DNA of 40,236 bases from Streptomyces misionensis (lineage in GTDB: Bacteria > Actinomycetota > Actinomycetes > Streptomycetales > Streptomycetaceae). Shown here in pieces: positions 1-7,993 of this stretch. The stretch is taken from contig NZ_VOGW01000004.1 in assembly GCF_007896895.1 (NCBI RefSeq), forward strand, positions 1 to 40,236, read 5' to 3'. How positions within the stretch are numbered: the stretch's first letter is position 1; each line of letters starts with the position of its first letter. The notes beneath the pieces are model-generated. The model was given only the letters and a program-made list of their open reading frames with translations, was not told the DNA's origin and ran no database searches. The position numbers and the translations under genes are program-made.

Positions 1-9
1 CCCATGATC

Positions 10-168
10 TCAACCACCCTCGTTCATGCGGGCGTTGATGCGAGCGATTTCGCCCACCCACTGCCGGCGCTCCGCGTGGGTGAGGTCGAGGATCTCCTCG
101 CGCTGCCAGTGGAAGTGGTAGGCGACGTACGCGACTTCCTCCCGGAGCCGGGGAAGCGCGTACGTCAC
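10..168 (-). CDS. Small conserved eCIS-cluster protein (DUF6760-like)
   Basis: A 52-residue protein starting at a GTG whose GTGA overlaps the stop of the preceding gene, so the two are translationally coupled. The sequence has an aromatic core (EEVAYVAYHFHW) followed by the acidic/basic helix EEILDLTHAERRQWVGEI and ends in NARMNEGG. From memory this resembles the short DUF6760-type proteins found just after the tube gene in actinobacterial contractile injection system loci; its biochemical role is unknown to me. It is cytosolic by composition, with no signal peptide or membrane segment. An ATG on the minus strand at positions 5-3 may start the next gene of the operon, which lies outside the window. 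Confidence 0.75.
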   Translation of the reverse strand: MTYALPRLREEVAYVAYHFHWQREEILDLTHAERRQWVGEIARINARMNEGG

Positions 169-662
169 GATTCCCCCAGGCGCCCACCCGAGAGGTCCAC
201 CTCGAAGGCGCCCTCGCAGTGCGGGCAGGTCACCGCCGCGCGGGTGTGGCCCTCGCTGTTGACCCGGCGGTAGAAGTCCTGGAGGAAGGCGACATCGGTG
301 GCGTACATCCGTTCCACGACGCCCGCGTGCACATCGGTGATGGTGCCGAGCCGGGTGATCACCTGGCTCAGCAGCACCACACTGAGGTACGCGGGGTTCT
401 CCTTGACCCGCAGGTCGATCTGCGGGCGCAGCTCGTCGCGGGCCGTGGCCAGCCGCATCGAGCCGCTGCGGTGCAGCGTGCCCGCCTCGTCCACGTACCC
501 GCGCGGCAGCTCGAACTCGAACTCGGTGCGCAGCCCGTTCTCGCGCGTGGCCGCGGGATGGGACGGTGGCGCCGGGGCCTGCGACTGCTCGGGGGCCGGG
601 GCGGGCGCCGTCGCGTCGAGGATCTCCTCCAGGCTGCCCGCCGTCACCGTACGGCGCCTCAT
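165..662 (-). CDS. Conserved eCIS-cluster protein, probable tail assembly/baseplate-associated factor
   Basis: A 165-residue protein whose start ATG overlaps the tube gene stop (ATGA). Residues 1-45 are Ala/Pro-rich and probably disordered. The core has the pattern FELPRGYVDEAGTLHRSGSMRLATARDEL, broken here as FELPRGYVDEAG then TLHRSGSMRLATARDEL, seen in small proteins that follow tube genes in phage-tail-like loci. Near the C-terminus there is a single CPHC (CxxC) motif, which might bind zinc if paired with another chain; only this one Cys pair is visible. Its position directly after the tube gene suggests a role in tail or baseplate assembly (inference). A precise homologue in the Afp/PVC systems cannot be assigned by eye. 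Confidence 0.7.
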   Translation of the reverse strand: MRRRTVTAGSLEEILDATAPAPAPEQSQAPAPPSHPAATRENGLRTEFEFELPRGYVDEAGTLHRSGSMRLATARDELRPQIDLRVKENPAYLSVVLLSQVITRLGTITDVHAGVVERMYATDVAFLQDFYRRVNSEGHTRAAVTCPHCEGAFEVDLSGGRLGES

Positions 663-1099
663 TCGACGACGATCTCCTCGAAGACGATGGTGACGGTCTC
701 GGTGGCCGCCGCGGACTCACCCGCCTTGAGCGAGGGACCCTCCCACCGGGAGGCCCAGCCCTGCATCAGCTGGATGCGGCGGACCGTGTCGCCCTTGGAG
801 TCCTTGATCTCGATGGTCAGGTTCTGCCGGGCGGTGTCCACGGCACCGTTGTTCAGGGTCTCCTTGATCCAGTTGGTGAACTCGCTGCTCTTGTCGAGCC
901 CCCGGGTGATCGTGATCTCGCCCGCCTGCCGGGCACCCGGCTGCTTGCGGATGATCTGCTTGCCGTCCGAGGTGACCTGCCGTACCTCGACCACCTCTTC
1001 CTCGACGGTCAGGCCGCTGATCTCCTGGATGGACTCCACCATGTAGCCGCCGAGCTGCACGCCGAAGACATGGGTGGAAAGAGCATCGCCCTCTGCCAT
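659..1099 (-). CDS. CIS inner tube protein (T4 gp19 / Afp1 family)
   Basis: A 146-residue protein of the expected length for a contractile-tail tube monomer. It opens with MAEGDALSTHVFGVQLGG and contains the family pattern of a central beta-barrel with 'ISGLTVEEEVVEVRQ', 'GEITITRGLDKSSEFTNWIK' and 'RRIQLMQGWASRWEGPSLKAG', ending in a beta-strand 'VTIVFEEIVVE'. These are hallmarks of the T4 gp19-like tube family, whose hexameric rings stack inside the sheath and hold or carry the payload. It lies 44 bp downstream of the sheath gene in the usual sheath-tube order and overlaps the next gene by 4 nt. In Streptomyces such tubes are made in the cytoplasm; no export signal is present. Confidence 0.93.
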   Translation of the reverse strand: MAEGDALSTHVFGVQLGGYMVESIQEISGLTVEEEVVEVRQVTSDGKQIIRKQPGARQAGEITITRGLDKSSEFTNWIKETLNNGAVDTARQNLTIEIKDSKGDTVRRIQLMQGWASRWEGPSLKAGESAAATETVTIVFEEIVVE

Positions 1100-1143
1100 G
1101 ACTGTTCGTCACCTTTCCTTGACCGACCCGCGGGTCACTGGTC

Positions 1144-2700
1144 TCACTCGTCGATGAGGCTGGTGCTGTCGGAGAACTGGGCCAGCCGGAAGACCACGAA
1201 CTCGGCGGGCTTGACCGGTGCGACACCGATCTCGCAGACGACCCGGCCCTGGTCGATGGACTCCTGCGGGTTGTTGTCGCGGTCGCACTTGACGTAGAAC
1301 GCCTCCTCGGCGGTACGCCCGAACAGCGCGCCCCGCCGCCATTCCTCGGTGAGGAACGCGGTGACATTGCGCCGGATGCTCGACCACAGCCGGTCGTCGT
1401 TCGGCTCGAAGACCACCCACTGCGTGCCCAACAGGATGGATTCTTCGAGGTAGTTGAAAAGCCGGCGCACGTTCAGGTAGCGCCAGGCCGGGTCGGAGGA
1501 CAGGGTGCGGGCGCCCCAGATCCGGATGCCCCGGCCGGGGAAGGCCCGTACGCAGTTCACGCCGATCGGGTTCAGCAGGTCCTGCTCGCCCTTGCTGAGC
1601 CTGAGTTCGAGGTCCACCGCGCCGCGGATCACCTCGTTGGCGGGCGCCTTGTGCACCCCGCGCTCGGCGTCGCTGCGTGCCCACACACCCGCGACGTGAC
1701 CGCTCGGCGGGACGGTGGTGTTGCGGCCGCTCGCCGGGTCGAAGACGCGCACCCAGGGGTAGTAGAGGGTGGCGTACCGGGAGTCGTAACCGGCCTCGTC
1801 GTTGCGCCAGGTGCGCACCTGCTGGGCGGTGAGGCCGGGCGGGGCGTCCAGCACGGCCACGCGGTCGCCCATCTGCTCGCAGTGCGAGATCACCGCGAGC
1901 TGCACGGTGCGCACGCCCTCGGCGTCGATGTCACCGCGCTGGTAGGCGCCCATCAGGTCCGGGACCGCGACCATGGTGATCTCGTCGATGGCCTCCAGAC
2001 CGCCGAACCCGGTGCGCGCACCGGCGTCGCCGACGTACTCGGCGGGATCGAGCCGGGACACCTCGCCGGACTCGGGAGCCGCGGGCGCGGCCGGGGCGTC
2101 CGGCACGGCGACGGTCTGCGCGGCGGGGCGGGTCTGGGCGGCGTCGCGCTGCTCGGTGACCTCGATCAGCTTGGACGCCCGGACCTGGCCGACGACATAG
2201 CCCTTGACGTTCTTGCGGGTGGAGACGTCGTACGTCTCGGCCACCTGGTCGCCGCGGCGGACCAGCAGCCGGAAGCGGTCCTCGGGCGGGTTCTCGCCGT
2301 CCGGGTCGGCGACCTCCACCGAGACCCCGGTGACACCGGGCCGGGCCGTGACCAGGAAGCCGCCGAGCGCCACCGGCTCGGGCCCCTGGCTCTGCCGGGC
2401 CGCGCCGCCGACGGCCGGCGCGGAGGAGTCCCGGGCGGACCCGCCGATGCGCACCACATAGGCCGCGCCACCGCCGTTGGCGAAGTAGCCGTACACCGCG
2501 TGCGGCAGGTAGGCGCCCTCGGTGAAGCCGCCGAACAGCTGGTTGTACTGGTCCCAGTTGGTGACGAGGGTCGGCTCGTGGAAGGGTCCGGTCTGGGCGA
2601 AGCCGACGAACGCGGCGACGGCGGTGCCGACCCCCTCGATCGGTCGGGCACCGGACTGCACCTCCTCCACGTACACGCCCGGGGTGAGGTACGTCGGCAT
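1144..2700 (-). CDS. CIS tail sheath protein
   Basis: A 518-residue contractile sheath protein. The start MPTYLTPGVYVEEV is chosen because AAGGAG lies five bases upstream of the ATG at 2700; an in-frame ATG 30 bases further upstream has no such site. The N-terminal 'YLTPGVYVEEVQSGARPIEGVGTAV' (residues 4-28) is the canonical sheath start, and the C-terminal part 'GIRIWGARTLSSDPAWRYLNVRRL', 'VFEPNDDRLWSSIRRNV' and 'QSIDQGRVVCEIGV'-like segments form the conserved sheath core. The middle region (roughly residues 90-230) is variable and carries an Ala/Pro linker. Sheath subunits contract to drive the inner tube. The gene heads a transcription unit with tube genes behind it and about 195 bp of non-coding DNA ahead of it. 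Confidence 0.95.
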   Translation of the reverse strand: MPTYLTPGVYVEEVQSGARPIEGVGTAVAAFVGFAQTGPFHEPTLVTNWDQYNQLFGGFTEGAYLPHAVYGYFANGGGAAYVVRIGGSARDSSAPAVGGAARQSQGPEPVALGGFLVTARPGVTGVSVEVADPDGENPPEDRFRLLVRRGDQVAETYDVSTRKNVKGYVVGQVRASKLIEVTEQRDAAQTRPAAQTVAVPDAPAAPAAPESGEVSRLDPAEYVGDAGARTGFGGLEAIDEITMVAVPDLMGAYQRGDIDAEGVRTVQLAVISHCEQMGDRVAVLDAPPGLTAQQVRTWRNDEAGYDSRYATLYYPWVRVFDPASGRNTTVPPSGHVAGVWARSDAERGVHKAPANEVIRGAVDLELRLSKGEQDLLNPIGVNCVRAFPGRGIRIWGARTLSSDPAWRYLNVRRLFNYLEESILLGTQWVVFEPNDDRLWSSIRRNVTAFLTEEWRRGALFGRTAEEAFYVKCDRDNNPQESIDQGRVVCEIGVAPVKPAEFVVFRLAQFSDSTSLIDE

Positions 2701-2800
2701 GCTCGCTCCTTCATGTCCCATCGGTGTCACCTGCGTCGACGTCGAGTCTCCGAGGCGGGTGCGGCACGGCGACAGGGGCGCACGGACCTCGGCGGGGGCA

Positions 2801-2853
2801 ACCCGGCTGCCTTTCCGGGCGCCCGCGCCCGGCCCGGCCTTCCCTTTCGGGCA
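2801..2853. promoter_or_regulatory. Two copies of a CIS-locus element upstream of the sheath operon
   Basis: In the 195-bp gap ahead of the sheath gene, positions 2832-2853 read GCCCGGC-N5-CTTTCGGGCA. The same 22-bp arrangement occurs at 7949-7970 ahead of the PD40 gene, with 19 of 22 positions identical by hand alignment. A degenerate neighbour copy (ACCCGGC-TGC-CTTTCCGGGC) lies at 2801-2820. The arms GCCCG and CGGGC are inverted. I infer a shared regulator site, possibly for the LuxR protein encoded at 7994-8695, but a structured leader or terminator hairpin is also possible. Confidence 0.45.
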
Positions 2854-2895
2854 ACAGGGACCACCGGGGGCGTCCGCCCCGGGACGGCGGCCGGT

Positions 2896-4962
2896 TCAGA
2901 GGTCCGCGAGCACGTCCCGCGTCCACCCCCCGAACTCGCTCTCCAGCACCAGCCGGCCCAGCTTGCGGTACTCCTGGGCCACCGCCGTCATCAACTGCCG
3001 CATGGCGAGCGGCTGTCCGGACTCCGCGGCGAGATACGCGGCGGTCACCGCGCACGCCCGGATGGAGCCGCCGGCCAGCTCGAAGCGGTCGGCGCAGAAC
3101 CGGAGATCGAGGTCGGCGGCGCGCGGCAGGCGCCCGCCCAGACACCGTTCCCACAGGGCGAGCCGCTGGTCCGCGTCGGGCACCGGGAAGTCCGCGATCA
3201 CATCGAGCCGCCGGGTGAACGCCTCGTCCAGATTGGCCCGCAGATTGGTGGTCAGCACGGCGATCCCGTCGAAGGACTCCATGCGCTGGAGCAGATACGC
3301 CGACTCGATGTTGGCGTGCCGGTCGTGCGCGTCCTTGACCTGCGAACGCTTGCCGAAGATCGCGTCGGCCTCGTCGAACAGCAGCACCGCGTTGACCGCG
3401 GACGCCTCGGTGAAGATCCGCTCCAGGTTCTTCTCGGTCTCCCCGACGTATTTGTCGACCACCGTGGACAGATCGACCACGTACAGGTCCATGCCGAGGT
3501 CGGCCGCGACCACCTCGGCGGACATGGTCTTGCCGGTGCCCGACTCGCCGGCGAACAGCGCGATCACGCCCCGCCCGCGACCGCCGCCCGGCCGCATCCC
3601 CCACTGCCCGAGCACCTGCTCGCGGTGGCGGGCGCGCACCGCCAGCTCCCGCAGCCGCCGGTGGGTCGGCGCGGGCAGCACCAGGTCGTCCCAGCCGACG
3701 GCCGGCTCCACCCGGCGGGCCAGCCGGGCGAGCCCCGCGCCGTTCTGCGCGCGCACGGCGGCCCGCAGATCGTCGGCGCGGACCGGGCGGCCCGCCAGCG
3801 CGGCCGTGCGCACCGCGCCGGCGGCGGCCCGGCGCAGCTGCCCGCCGTCCAGGCGGTGCGCGGCCACCGCCAGCGCGAGCTCCTGCGCCTCGGCCGGCGC
3901 GACGCCGTCGGCGCCGGCCTGTGCGAGGGCGTGCCGCCAGCGCGTGGTCCCGCGCGCGGGGGAGGGCGGGGCGACGGTGAGGACCACCGGGGTGTCGGCC
4001 GCCCAGGCCGGGTCCCAGCCGTCCGTGCCGTAGGTGAACAGCGGCAGGCCGCGCAGCGCGGCGCACACGTCCCCGAGGACGCCCGCGCGGCGGGCGGGCT
4101 CCGGGGGCAGGGCCTCCAGCGGGCCGAGGACGACGCCCGCGCCGGACAGCCGGGCCTCCAGCGCCGCCACCCGGGCGAGCGCGGGGACGTCGGCGGAGCG
4201 CCGGGCGAGCGCCGCCGCGTCCAGGACCAGCGGGCGCAGCCCGGCCGCGCGCAGGGCCGCCGCGGCGAGGCCGGGCGCGTCGCCGCCGCGCCCCAGCAGA
4301 TGCACCAGGCCCGGCGCGGAGCGGACCGCCCGGGCCGCCCGGTCCACGTCGGCCGGTTCGGCGGTGGGATCGGCGGCGGCCTCGCCGAGCAGAGGGGCGA
4401 GGCGCGCGTCCGGCTCCGTGCCGCCCAGCAGCCGCGCGGTGACCCGGTCCGGGACCGTGAGCACCCGGGACAGCGGCGGCCGGTCCGGCTCGGCCACCTC
4501 CACCAGTCCGCCCGCGATCAGCGGCGCACCGGCACAGAGCCGGAAGCGGGCCGCGGACGCCGCGGGCAGCCCGCACAGCTCCAGGGCGAGCGCGACCGTC
4601 GGCCGGCGGCGCGTCAGATCGTCGTTGAGATAGCCGTACAGCCGCTCGAACCGGGGGTCGAGATCCGGCGCCAGGGCCACCAGCAGCAGATCGGTGTCCA
4701 GCGGCGTCAGCCCGAACCGCGCGGCCAGCACGCCCAGTCCGGACGCGGGCGGCAGGGGCGGCGGCTCCTGACCGGGCAGCCCGAGGCCGCCCTGCCCGGC
4801 GAGGATGCGCTCCACCGCCTCGGGGGTCAGGTACTGGCCGCGGTACGGGTCGCCGGGGTCCGGGTCGGCGGCGCGGCGCGCGGCCACCGCCTGCCGCACC
4901 CGCTCCTCGACCAGCCGCAGCCGCGCCCACAGGACGTCCACCTCGGTCTCGACGGCGTACAT
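2896..4962 (-). CDS. AAA+ ATPase of the contractile injection system (Afp15/Cis15-like)
   Basis: A 688-residue protein. The N-terminal half (about 1-420) is an Ala/Arg/Leu-rich region with degenerate AAA-like features. The C-terminal half is a classical AAA+ module: Walker A GESGTGKT at about 469, Walker B LLFDEADAIFG at about 525, an arginine-finger region 'DRHANIESAYLLQRMESFDG', and sensor 1 'AVLLTTNLR'-type sequence written here as AVLTTNLRANLDEAFTRRLD. Such an ATPase is a signature component of eCIS loci and is thought to act in assembly or payload loading. It starts at ATG 4962, overlapping the upstream stop by one base (TGATG), so it is coupled to the DUF4255 gene. The GC-rich N-terminal half aligns poorly by eye, so its fold is uncertain. 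Confidence 0.92.
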   Translation of the reverse strand: MYAVETEVDVLWARLRLVEERVRQAVAARRAADPDPGDPYRGQYLTPEAVERILAGQGGLGLPGQEPPPLPPASGLGVLAARFGLTPLDTDLLLVALAPDLDPRFERLYGYLNDDLTRRRPTVALALELCGLPAASAARFRLCAGAPLIAGGLVEVAEPDRPPLSRVLTVPDRVTARLLGGTEPDARLAPLLGEAAADPTAEPADVDRAARAVRSAPGLVHLLGRGGDAPGLAAAALRAAGLRPLVLDAAALARRSADVPALARVAALEARLSGAGVVLGPLEALPPEPARRAGVLGDVCAALRGLPLFTYGTDGWDPAWAADTPVVLTVAPPSPARGTTRWRHALAQAGADGVAPAEAQELALAVAAHRLDGGQLRRAAAGAVRTAALAGRPVRADDLRAAVRAQNGAGLARLARRVEPAVGWDDLVLPAPTHRRLRELAVRARHREQVLGQWGMRPGGGRGRGVIALFAGESGTGKTMSAEVVAADLGMDLYVVDLSTVVDKYVGETEKNLERIFTEASAVNAVLLFDEADAIFGKRSQVKDAHDRHANIESAYLLQRMESFDGIAVLTTNLRANLDEAFTRRLDVIADFPVPDADQRLALWERCLGGRLPRAADLDLRFCADRFELAGGSIRACAVTAAYLAAESGQPLAMRQLMTAVAQEYRKLGRLVLESEFGGWTRDVLADL

Positions 4963-5666
4963 CAGGGCTGACGTCCTCCCCGCCTGCGCCGGGCCGGGAC
5001 CGGGGGCCGCTCCCGCGGCCCGGCGAAGCCCTCCGGGCCGGGGTCGCCGACCTCCGTGTACCGCAGCCTGCGGCCCGGCGCCGGTTCCCCGCCGGGCACC
5101 GGCCCGGCGGTGCGTACCACCAGCCCCTCGGTCACCGGCGGTCCGGCCGGGCGTTCCACCCCGGCGAGCGGCGCCCGCACCCGTACCCCGAGCGATGCCT
5201 TCAGCTCGCCGCCGAGCGCCGACCACACGTCGGACGCGGACGGCGCGTCGAGCCCGGCCCCGGCGGTGTCCAGGGACACGGTCAGGCCGAGGTCCGCGAG
5301 CGACCCGGTGAGCAGCGGCGCGGGCAGCACGTCCGTGTGCACCAGGGTGCCCAGCACCTGGGACAGCAGCCGGTGTTCGTCCTGCGGGCGGCTCGCCCAC
5401 GCCGTGACGAGGTACGTCAGCTCGAACCAGCGGGGCGGGGAGCGCCGCGCCACCACCTGGCCGTCGGCGTCGTGCACCTCCCCGGCGCCGCTGCCGCGCC
5501 GGGTGGGGTCCTCCTGGATGTGGTACAGGAAGACGCACACCGTCGGCGCGTTGCGGCGGGCCGCCCAGTCGCGGGTCGGCGCGTCGAAGACCACCTCGAC
5601 CCCGGACGCCTCCAGCCCGGACCCGGCGAGCAGCGCGCGCAGCGCCTCGTCGACCTCGTGGATCAC
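4962..5666 (-). CDS. DUF4255 tail terminator/cap protein (Afp16-like)
   Basis: A 234-residue protein starting at GTG 5666 (VIHEVDEALRALLAGSGL), whose GTGA overlaps the stop of the PD40 gene. The N-terminal half carries the DUF4255 signature: a helix 'IHEVDEALRALL', then 'VEVVFDAPTRDWAARRNAPTVCVFLYHI', the RR pair before PPRW, and 'LTYLVTAWASRPQDEHRLL'. This family corresponds to the Afp16/Pvc16 protein that caps or length-controls the sheath-tube. The C-terminal 60 residues are Pro/Arg/Gly-rich and probably disordered, ending in RRRRGGRQP. It sits immediately before the AAA+ gene, as is usual in eCIS operons. Confidence 0.88.
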   Translation of the reverse strand: MIHEVDEALRALLAGSGLEASGVEVVFDAPTRDWAARRNAPTVCVFLYHIQEDPTRRGSGAGEVHDADGQVVARRSPPRWFELTYLVTAWASRPQDEHRLLSQVLGTLVHTDVLPAPLLTGSLADLGLTVSLDTAGAGLDAPSASDVWSALGGELKASLGVRVRAPLAGVERPAGPPVTEGLVVRTAGPVPGGEPAPGRRLRYTEVGDPGPEGFAGPRERPPVPARRRRGGRQP

Positions 5667-7852
5667 CGGCGGGTCACCTCGTCGGGCGGCTGCACACTGC
5701 CCGTCACCACCAGGAAGTGGTCCCTCTTCACCGGGGAGAATCCGGGACCGCTCGCGATGATGGTGCGCGTTCCTGTCTGGTCCTTGGCGAGGATCAGCAA
5801 CTGGCCGATGAAGGTGCCGTCCGGCCCCGGCCTGGTCGGCGCGGCGGCGGCGGTGATCCCCGGCTTCCAGGTGAACCGCACCGGCACTCCCGGCGGGAAG
5901 TCCTTGCCGCGCACCGAGGTGACGAAGCCGGGCTTGCCGATCGGCGGCACGGCGATGATCCTCGGCTGGAGGATGCGCAAGGTCGTACTCGCCTTGTTGT
6001 CCCGGGGGTTCGCGTCCGTACCGGTGGTGGTGAGCACGCCGGTGGCCCGCCCGGTCAGCGCGTGGTCGGGGGCGAGCACCACCCGGACCACGGTGCTGTC
6101 GCCCGGCGTCAGGTCCGGCAGCGCGCACAGCCACGAGCGGTCGCAGCCCGGCGGCGGACCGCCGCCGGGAATTCCGGCCGGCAGCCCGATCCGCAGCCGG
6201 AGCCCGGTGGCCAGCGCGTTGCGGCCGTTGCGCACGGTGTACGTCACCACGACCCGGCCGCCGACATAGCCCGGGTCGGGCTGGGCGTCGCCCCCGGCCT
6301 GCTGTCCGTTCGGCGGGACGACCTGGTGCACGATCGCGCCCGTGCTCGCGTCGGCGATCAGGATGCGTCCGGGGCCGGACGCGTCGCCGACGCCGCCCGG
6401 CGAGGTCCGGGTGAAGGCGAGGTACTTGCCGTCGGGCGAGAACGTCGGATCGGTGTCCCAGTCGTTCGGTCCCCGATCGGCCAGCGGCATCGCCACCGCG
6501 TCGGTGCCGTCGGCGTCCGTCGTCCAGATCCGCTCGATCCGCCCCCGGCCGCCGTTCTCGAACCGGGTCACCACGATGCGCCGCCCGTCCGGCGTGTAGT
6601 TCTGCCGCTCGGTCCACGGGTCGTACCCGGCCGTCGGCTGGAACAACGGGTCCTTCGCCGGATCGTCGTTGGTGTCGGCCTTCGGGTCCTCCTGAAGCAC
6701 CGGCACCCCGAGATCGCGGGGGTCGGAGCCGTCCATCCGTACGTCCTGCAGGGTCGCCACCCGCTGGTCGGGCGTGGCGTCCACGCCCTCCACGGCCGGC
6801 GCGGGCGCCGAGAGCCGCTCCACCACCGGGTAGCCGCCGTCCTGCGCGCCGACCCACGTCACCGACGAGACGTCGCGGTTCTCGCTGAGCACCAGGTCCG
6901 GGTCCGGGTGCTGGTCCGGGTTCGCCGGGGACCGCCACACATGGTTCCAGCCGCCCTCGCAGCTGCAGGTGTGGTCGACGCTGAGGAACAGCACGCCGTT
7001 CCCGTCGGGCATCCAGGCTGCCCCATGGGTCTGCCACTGTGCCGCCGTGCCCGCGAGCAGCGGCTGGTCCCCGTCCGGCCCGCCGAGCCGCCGCAGCCGG
7101 GGCCCGGTCCGGGAGTCGGCGGTGTACGTGTACGCCAGCAGGTCCCGGTGCGCCGCGTCCTTCACCGGGTTGAACACCGGCTCGGTCGCCTTGCCGCCGA
7201 GCGGTCCGGTGAGCGCGGTCGGGTAGCCGCCGGCCAGCGGGCGCGCGTAGATCTGCGGCCCGGCCGCCGTGTCCGGGTTCGCGCTGTAGGCCAGCCGCTG
7301 CCCGTCCGCCGACACGGTCGGGCTCTGCTCGTTGTACGGCGTGTCCGTCAGCCGGGTCAGCCCGCTGCCGTCGGTGTGCACCAGCCACAGGTCGCGCTGC
7401 TTCTTGCCGTCCGGGCCGCCCGGCTCCGCCGAGTCGAACACCACCGAACCGCCGTCCGGGGTCAGCCGCGGATGCGCCGCGTCCCGGCCGCTGGTCAGCT
7501 TGCGCACCGAACCGTCCGGGGCCCGCAGATAGATCTGCGGCCGCTTCTCGTCGCGGCGGCTCGCGAACACGACCGTGTCCCCGAGCGCCGTCGCCTGGAC
7601 GTCGTAGTGGGCCGGGCCCGTGCCGAACAGCGGGTCGCTGGACTCGGTGCCGGTGACCCGGCCCAGGCTGCGATGGCCGGTGCCCGCGTACGTCACCCGG
7701 GCGGGGGCGGTCGGGGCGGCCGCCGGCGCGGCGGTCTGCGCGCCGCTCGGTCCCGAGGCCGCGGTCACCGCGAGCAGGGGGACCAGCAGCAGCAACGAGG
7801 CGCCGAATCTCCCCAGCCGGCGCTGCCCGCCGGGGCCAGCGGTGCCGTTCAC
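5663..7852 (-). CDS. Secreted TolB/PD40 beta-propeller protein of the CIS operon
   Basis: A 729-residue predicted exported protein. The N-terminus has QRRLGRF followed by a hydrophobic stretch and Ala-rich cleavage area (about residues 10-40), consistent with a Sec or possibly Tat signal. Residues 60-520 hold repeated PD40/TolB-type blades: 'PQIYLRAPDGSVRKLTSG', 'HPRLTPDGGSVVFDSAE', 'QSPTVSADGQRLAYSAN', 'DPTFSPDGKYLAFTRTS'. A CARDB/DUF11-like Ig domain (about 540-620, 'VVTYTVRNGRNALATGLRL') and an IPT-like domain (about 635-720) follow. The propeller is presumably a binding scaffold. It is the first gene of the operon after the LuxR gene and overlaps the DUF4255 gene by 4 nt, so an exported protein is co-translated with cytoplasmic machine parts. 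Its role is unknown. Confidence 0.88.
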   Translation of the reverse strand: MNGTAGPGGQRRLGRFGASLLLLVPLLAVTAASGPSGAQTAAPAAAPTAPARVTYAGTGHRSLGRVTGTESSDPLFGTGPAHYDVQATALGDTVVFASRRDEKRPQIYLRAPDGSVRKLTSGRDAAHPRLTPDGGSVVFDSAEPGGPDGKKQRDLWLVHTDGSGLTRLTDTPYNEQSPTVSADGQRLAYSANPDTAAGPQIYARPLAGGYPTALTGPLGGKATEPVFNPVKDAAHRDLLAYTYTADSRTGPRLRRLGGPDGDQPLLAGTAAQWQTHGAAWMPDGNGVLFLSVDHTCSCEGGWNHVWRSPANPDQHPDPDLVLSENRDVSSVTWVGAQDGGYPVVERLSAPAPAVEGVDATPDQRVATLQDVRMDGSDPRDLGVPVLQEDPKADTNDDPAKDPLFQPTAGYDPWTERQNYTPDGRRIVVTRFENGGRGRIERIWTTDADGTDAVAMPLADRGPNDWDTDPTFSPDGKYLAFTRTSPGGVGDASGPGRILIADASTGAIVHQVVPPNGQQAGGDAQPDPGYVGGRVVVTYTVRNGRNALATGLRLRIGLPAGIPGGGPPPGCDRSWLCALPDLTPGDSTVVRVVLAPDHALTGRATGVLTTTGTDANPRDNKASTTLRILQPRIIAVPPIGKPGFVTSVRGKDFPPGVPVRFTWKPGITAAAAPTRPGPDGTFIGQLLILAKDQTGTRTIIASGPGFSPVKRDHFLVVTGSVQPPDEVTRR

Positions 7853-7948
7853 GGTCCACCTCGCAGTCTCGGAACACAGGGGTGTGCCCGGTCACTGTGC
7901 GCCCCGGGCGCGCGCCGCGGCAGGGCGGCGGGGACCGACCTGGGGGAA

Positions 7949-7970
7949 GCCCGGCTTGCGCTTTCGGGCA
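7949..7970. promoter_or_regulatory. 22-bp element shared with the sheath promoter region
   Basis: In the 141-bp gap between the PD40 gene and the LuxR gene, positions 7949-7970 match the element at 2832-2853 in the arrangement GCCCGGC-N5-CTTTCGGGCA (19 of 22 identical). Recurrence ahead of two transcription units of the same locus, in the same orientation, suggests a common operator or leader structure. No convincing -35/-10 pair is visible beside it. Confidence 0.45.
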
Positions 7971-7993
7971 GCGGTCGGGTGCCCGGGCGGTCC

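Noticed and set aside
1651..4971. Very long open frame on the plus strand (over 1100 codons) opposite the sheath and AAA genes
   Set aside because: It is a GC-bias shadow: composition is His/Arg/Gly-rich without family motifs, and it lies antisense to clearly recognisable sheath and ATPase genes. The same holds for the long plus-strand frames opposite the NRPS (13862-17185) and the Pls-like gene (17316-19685).
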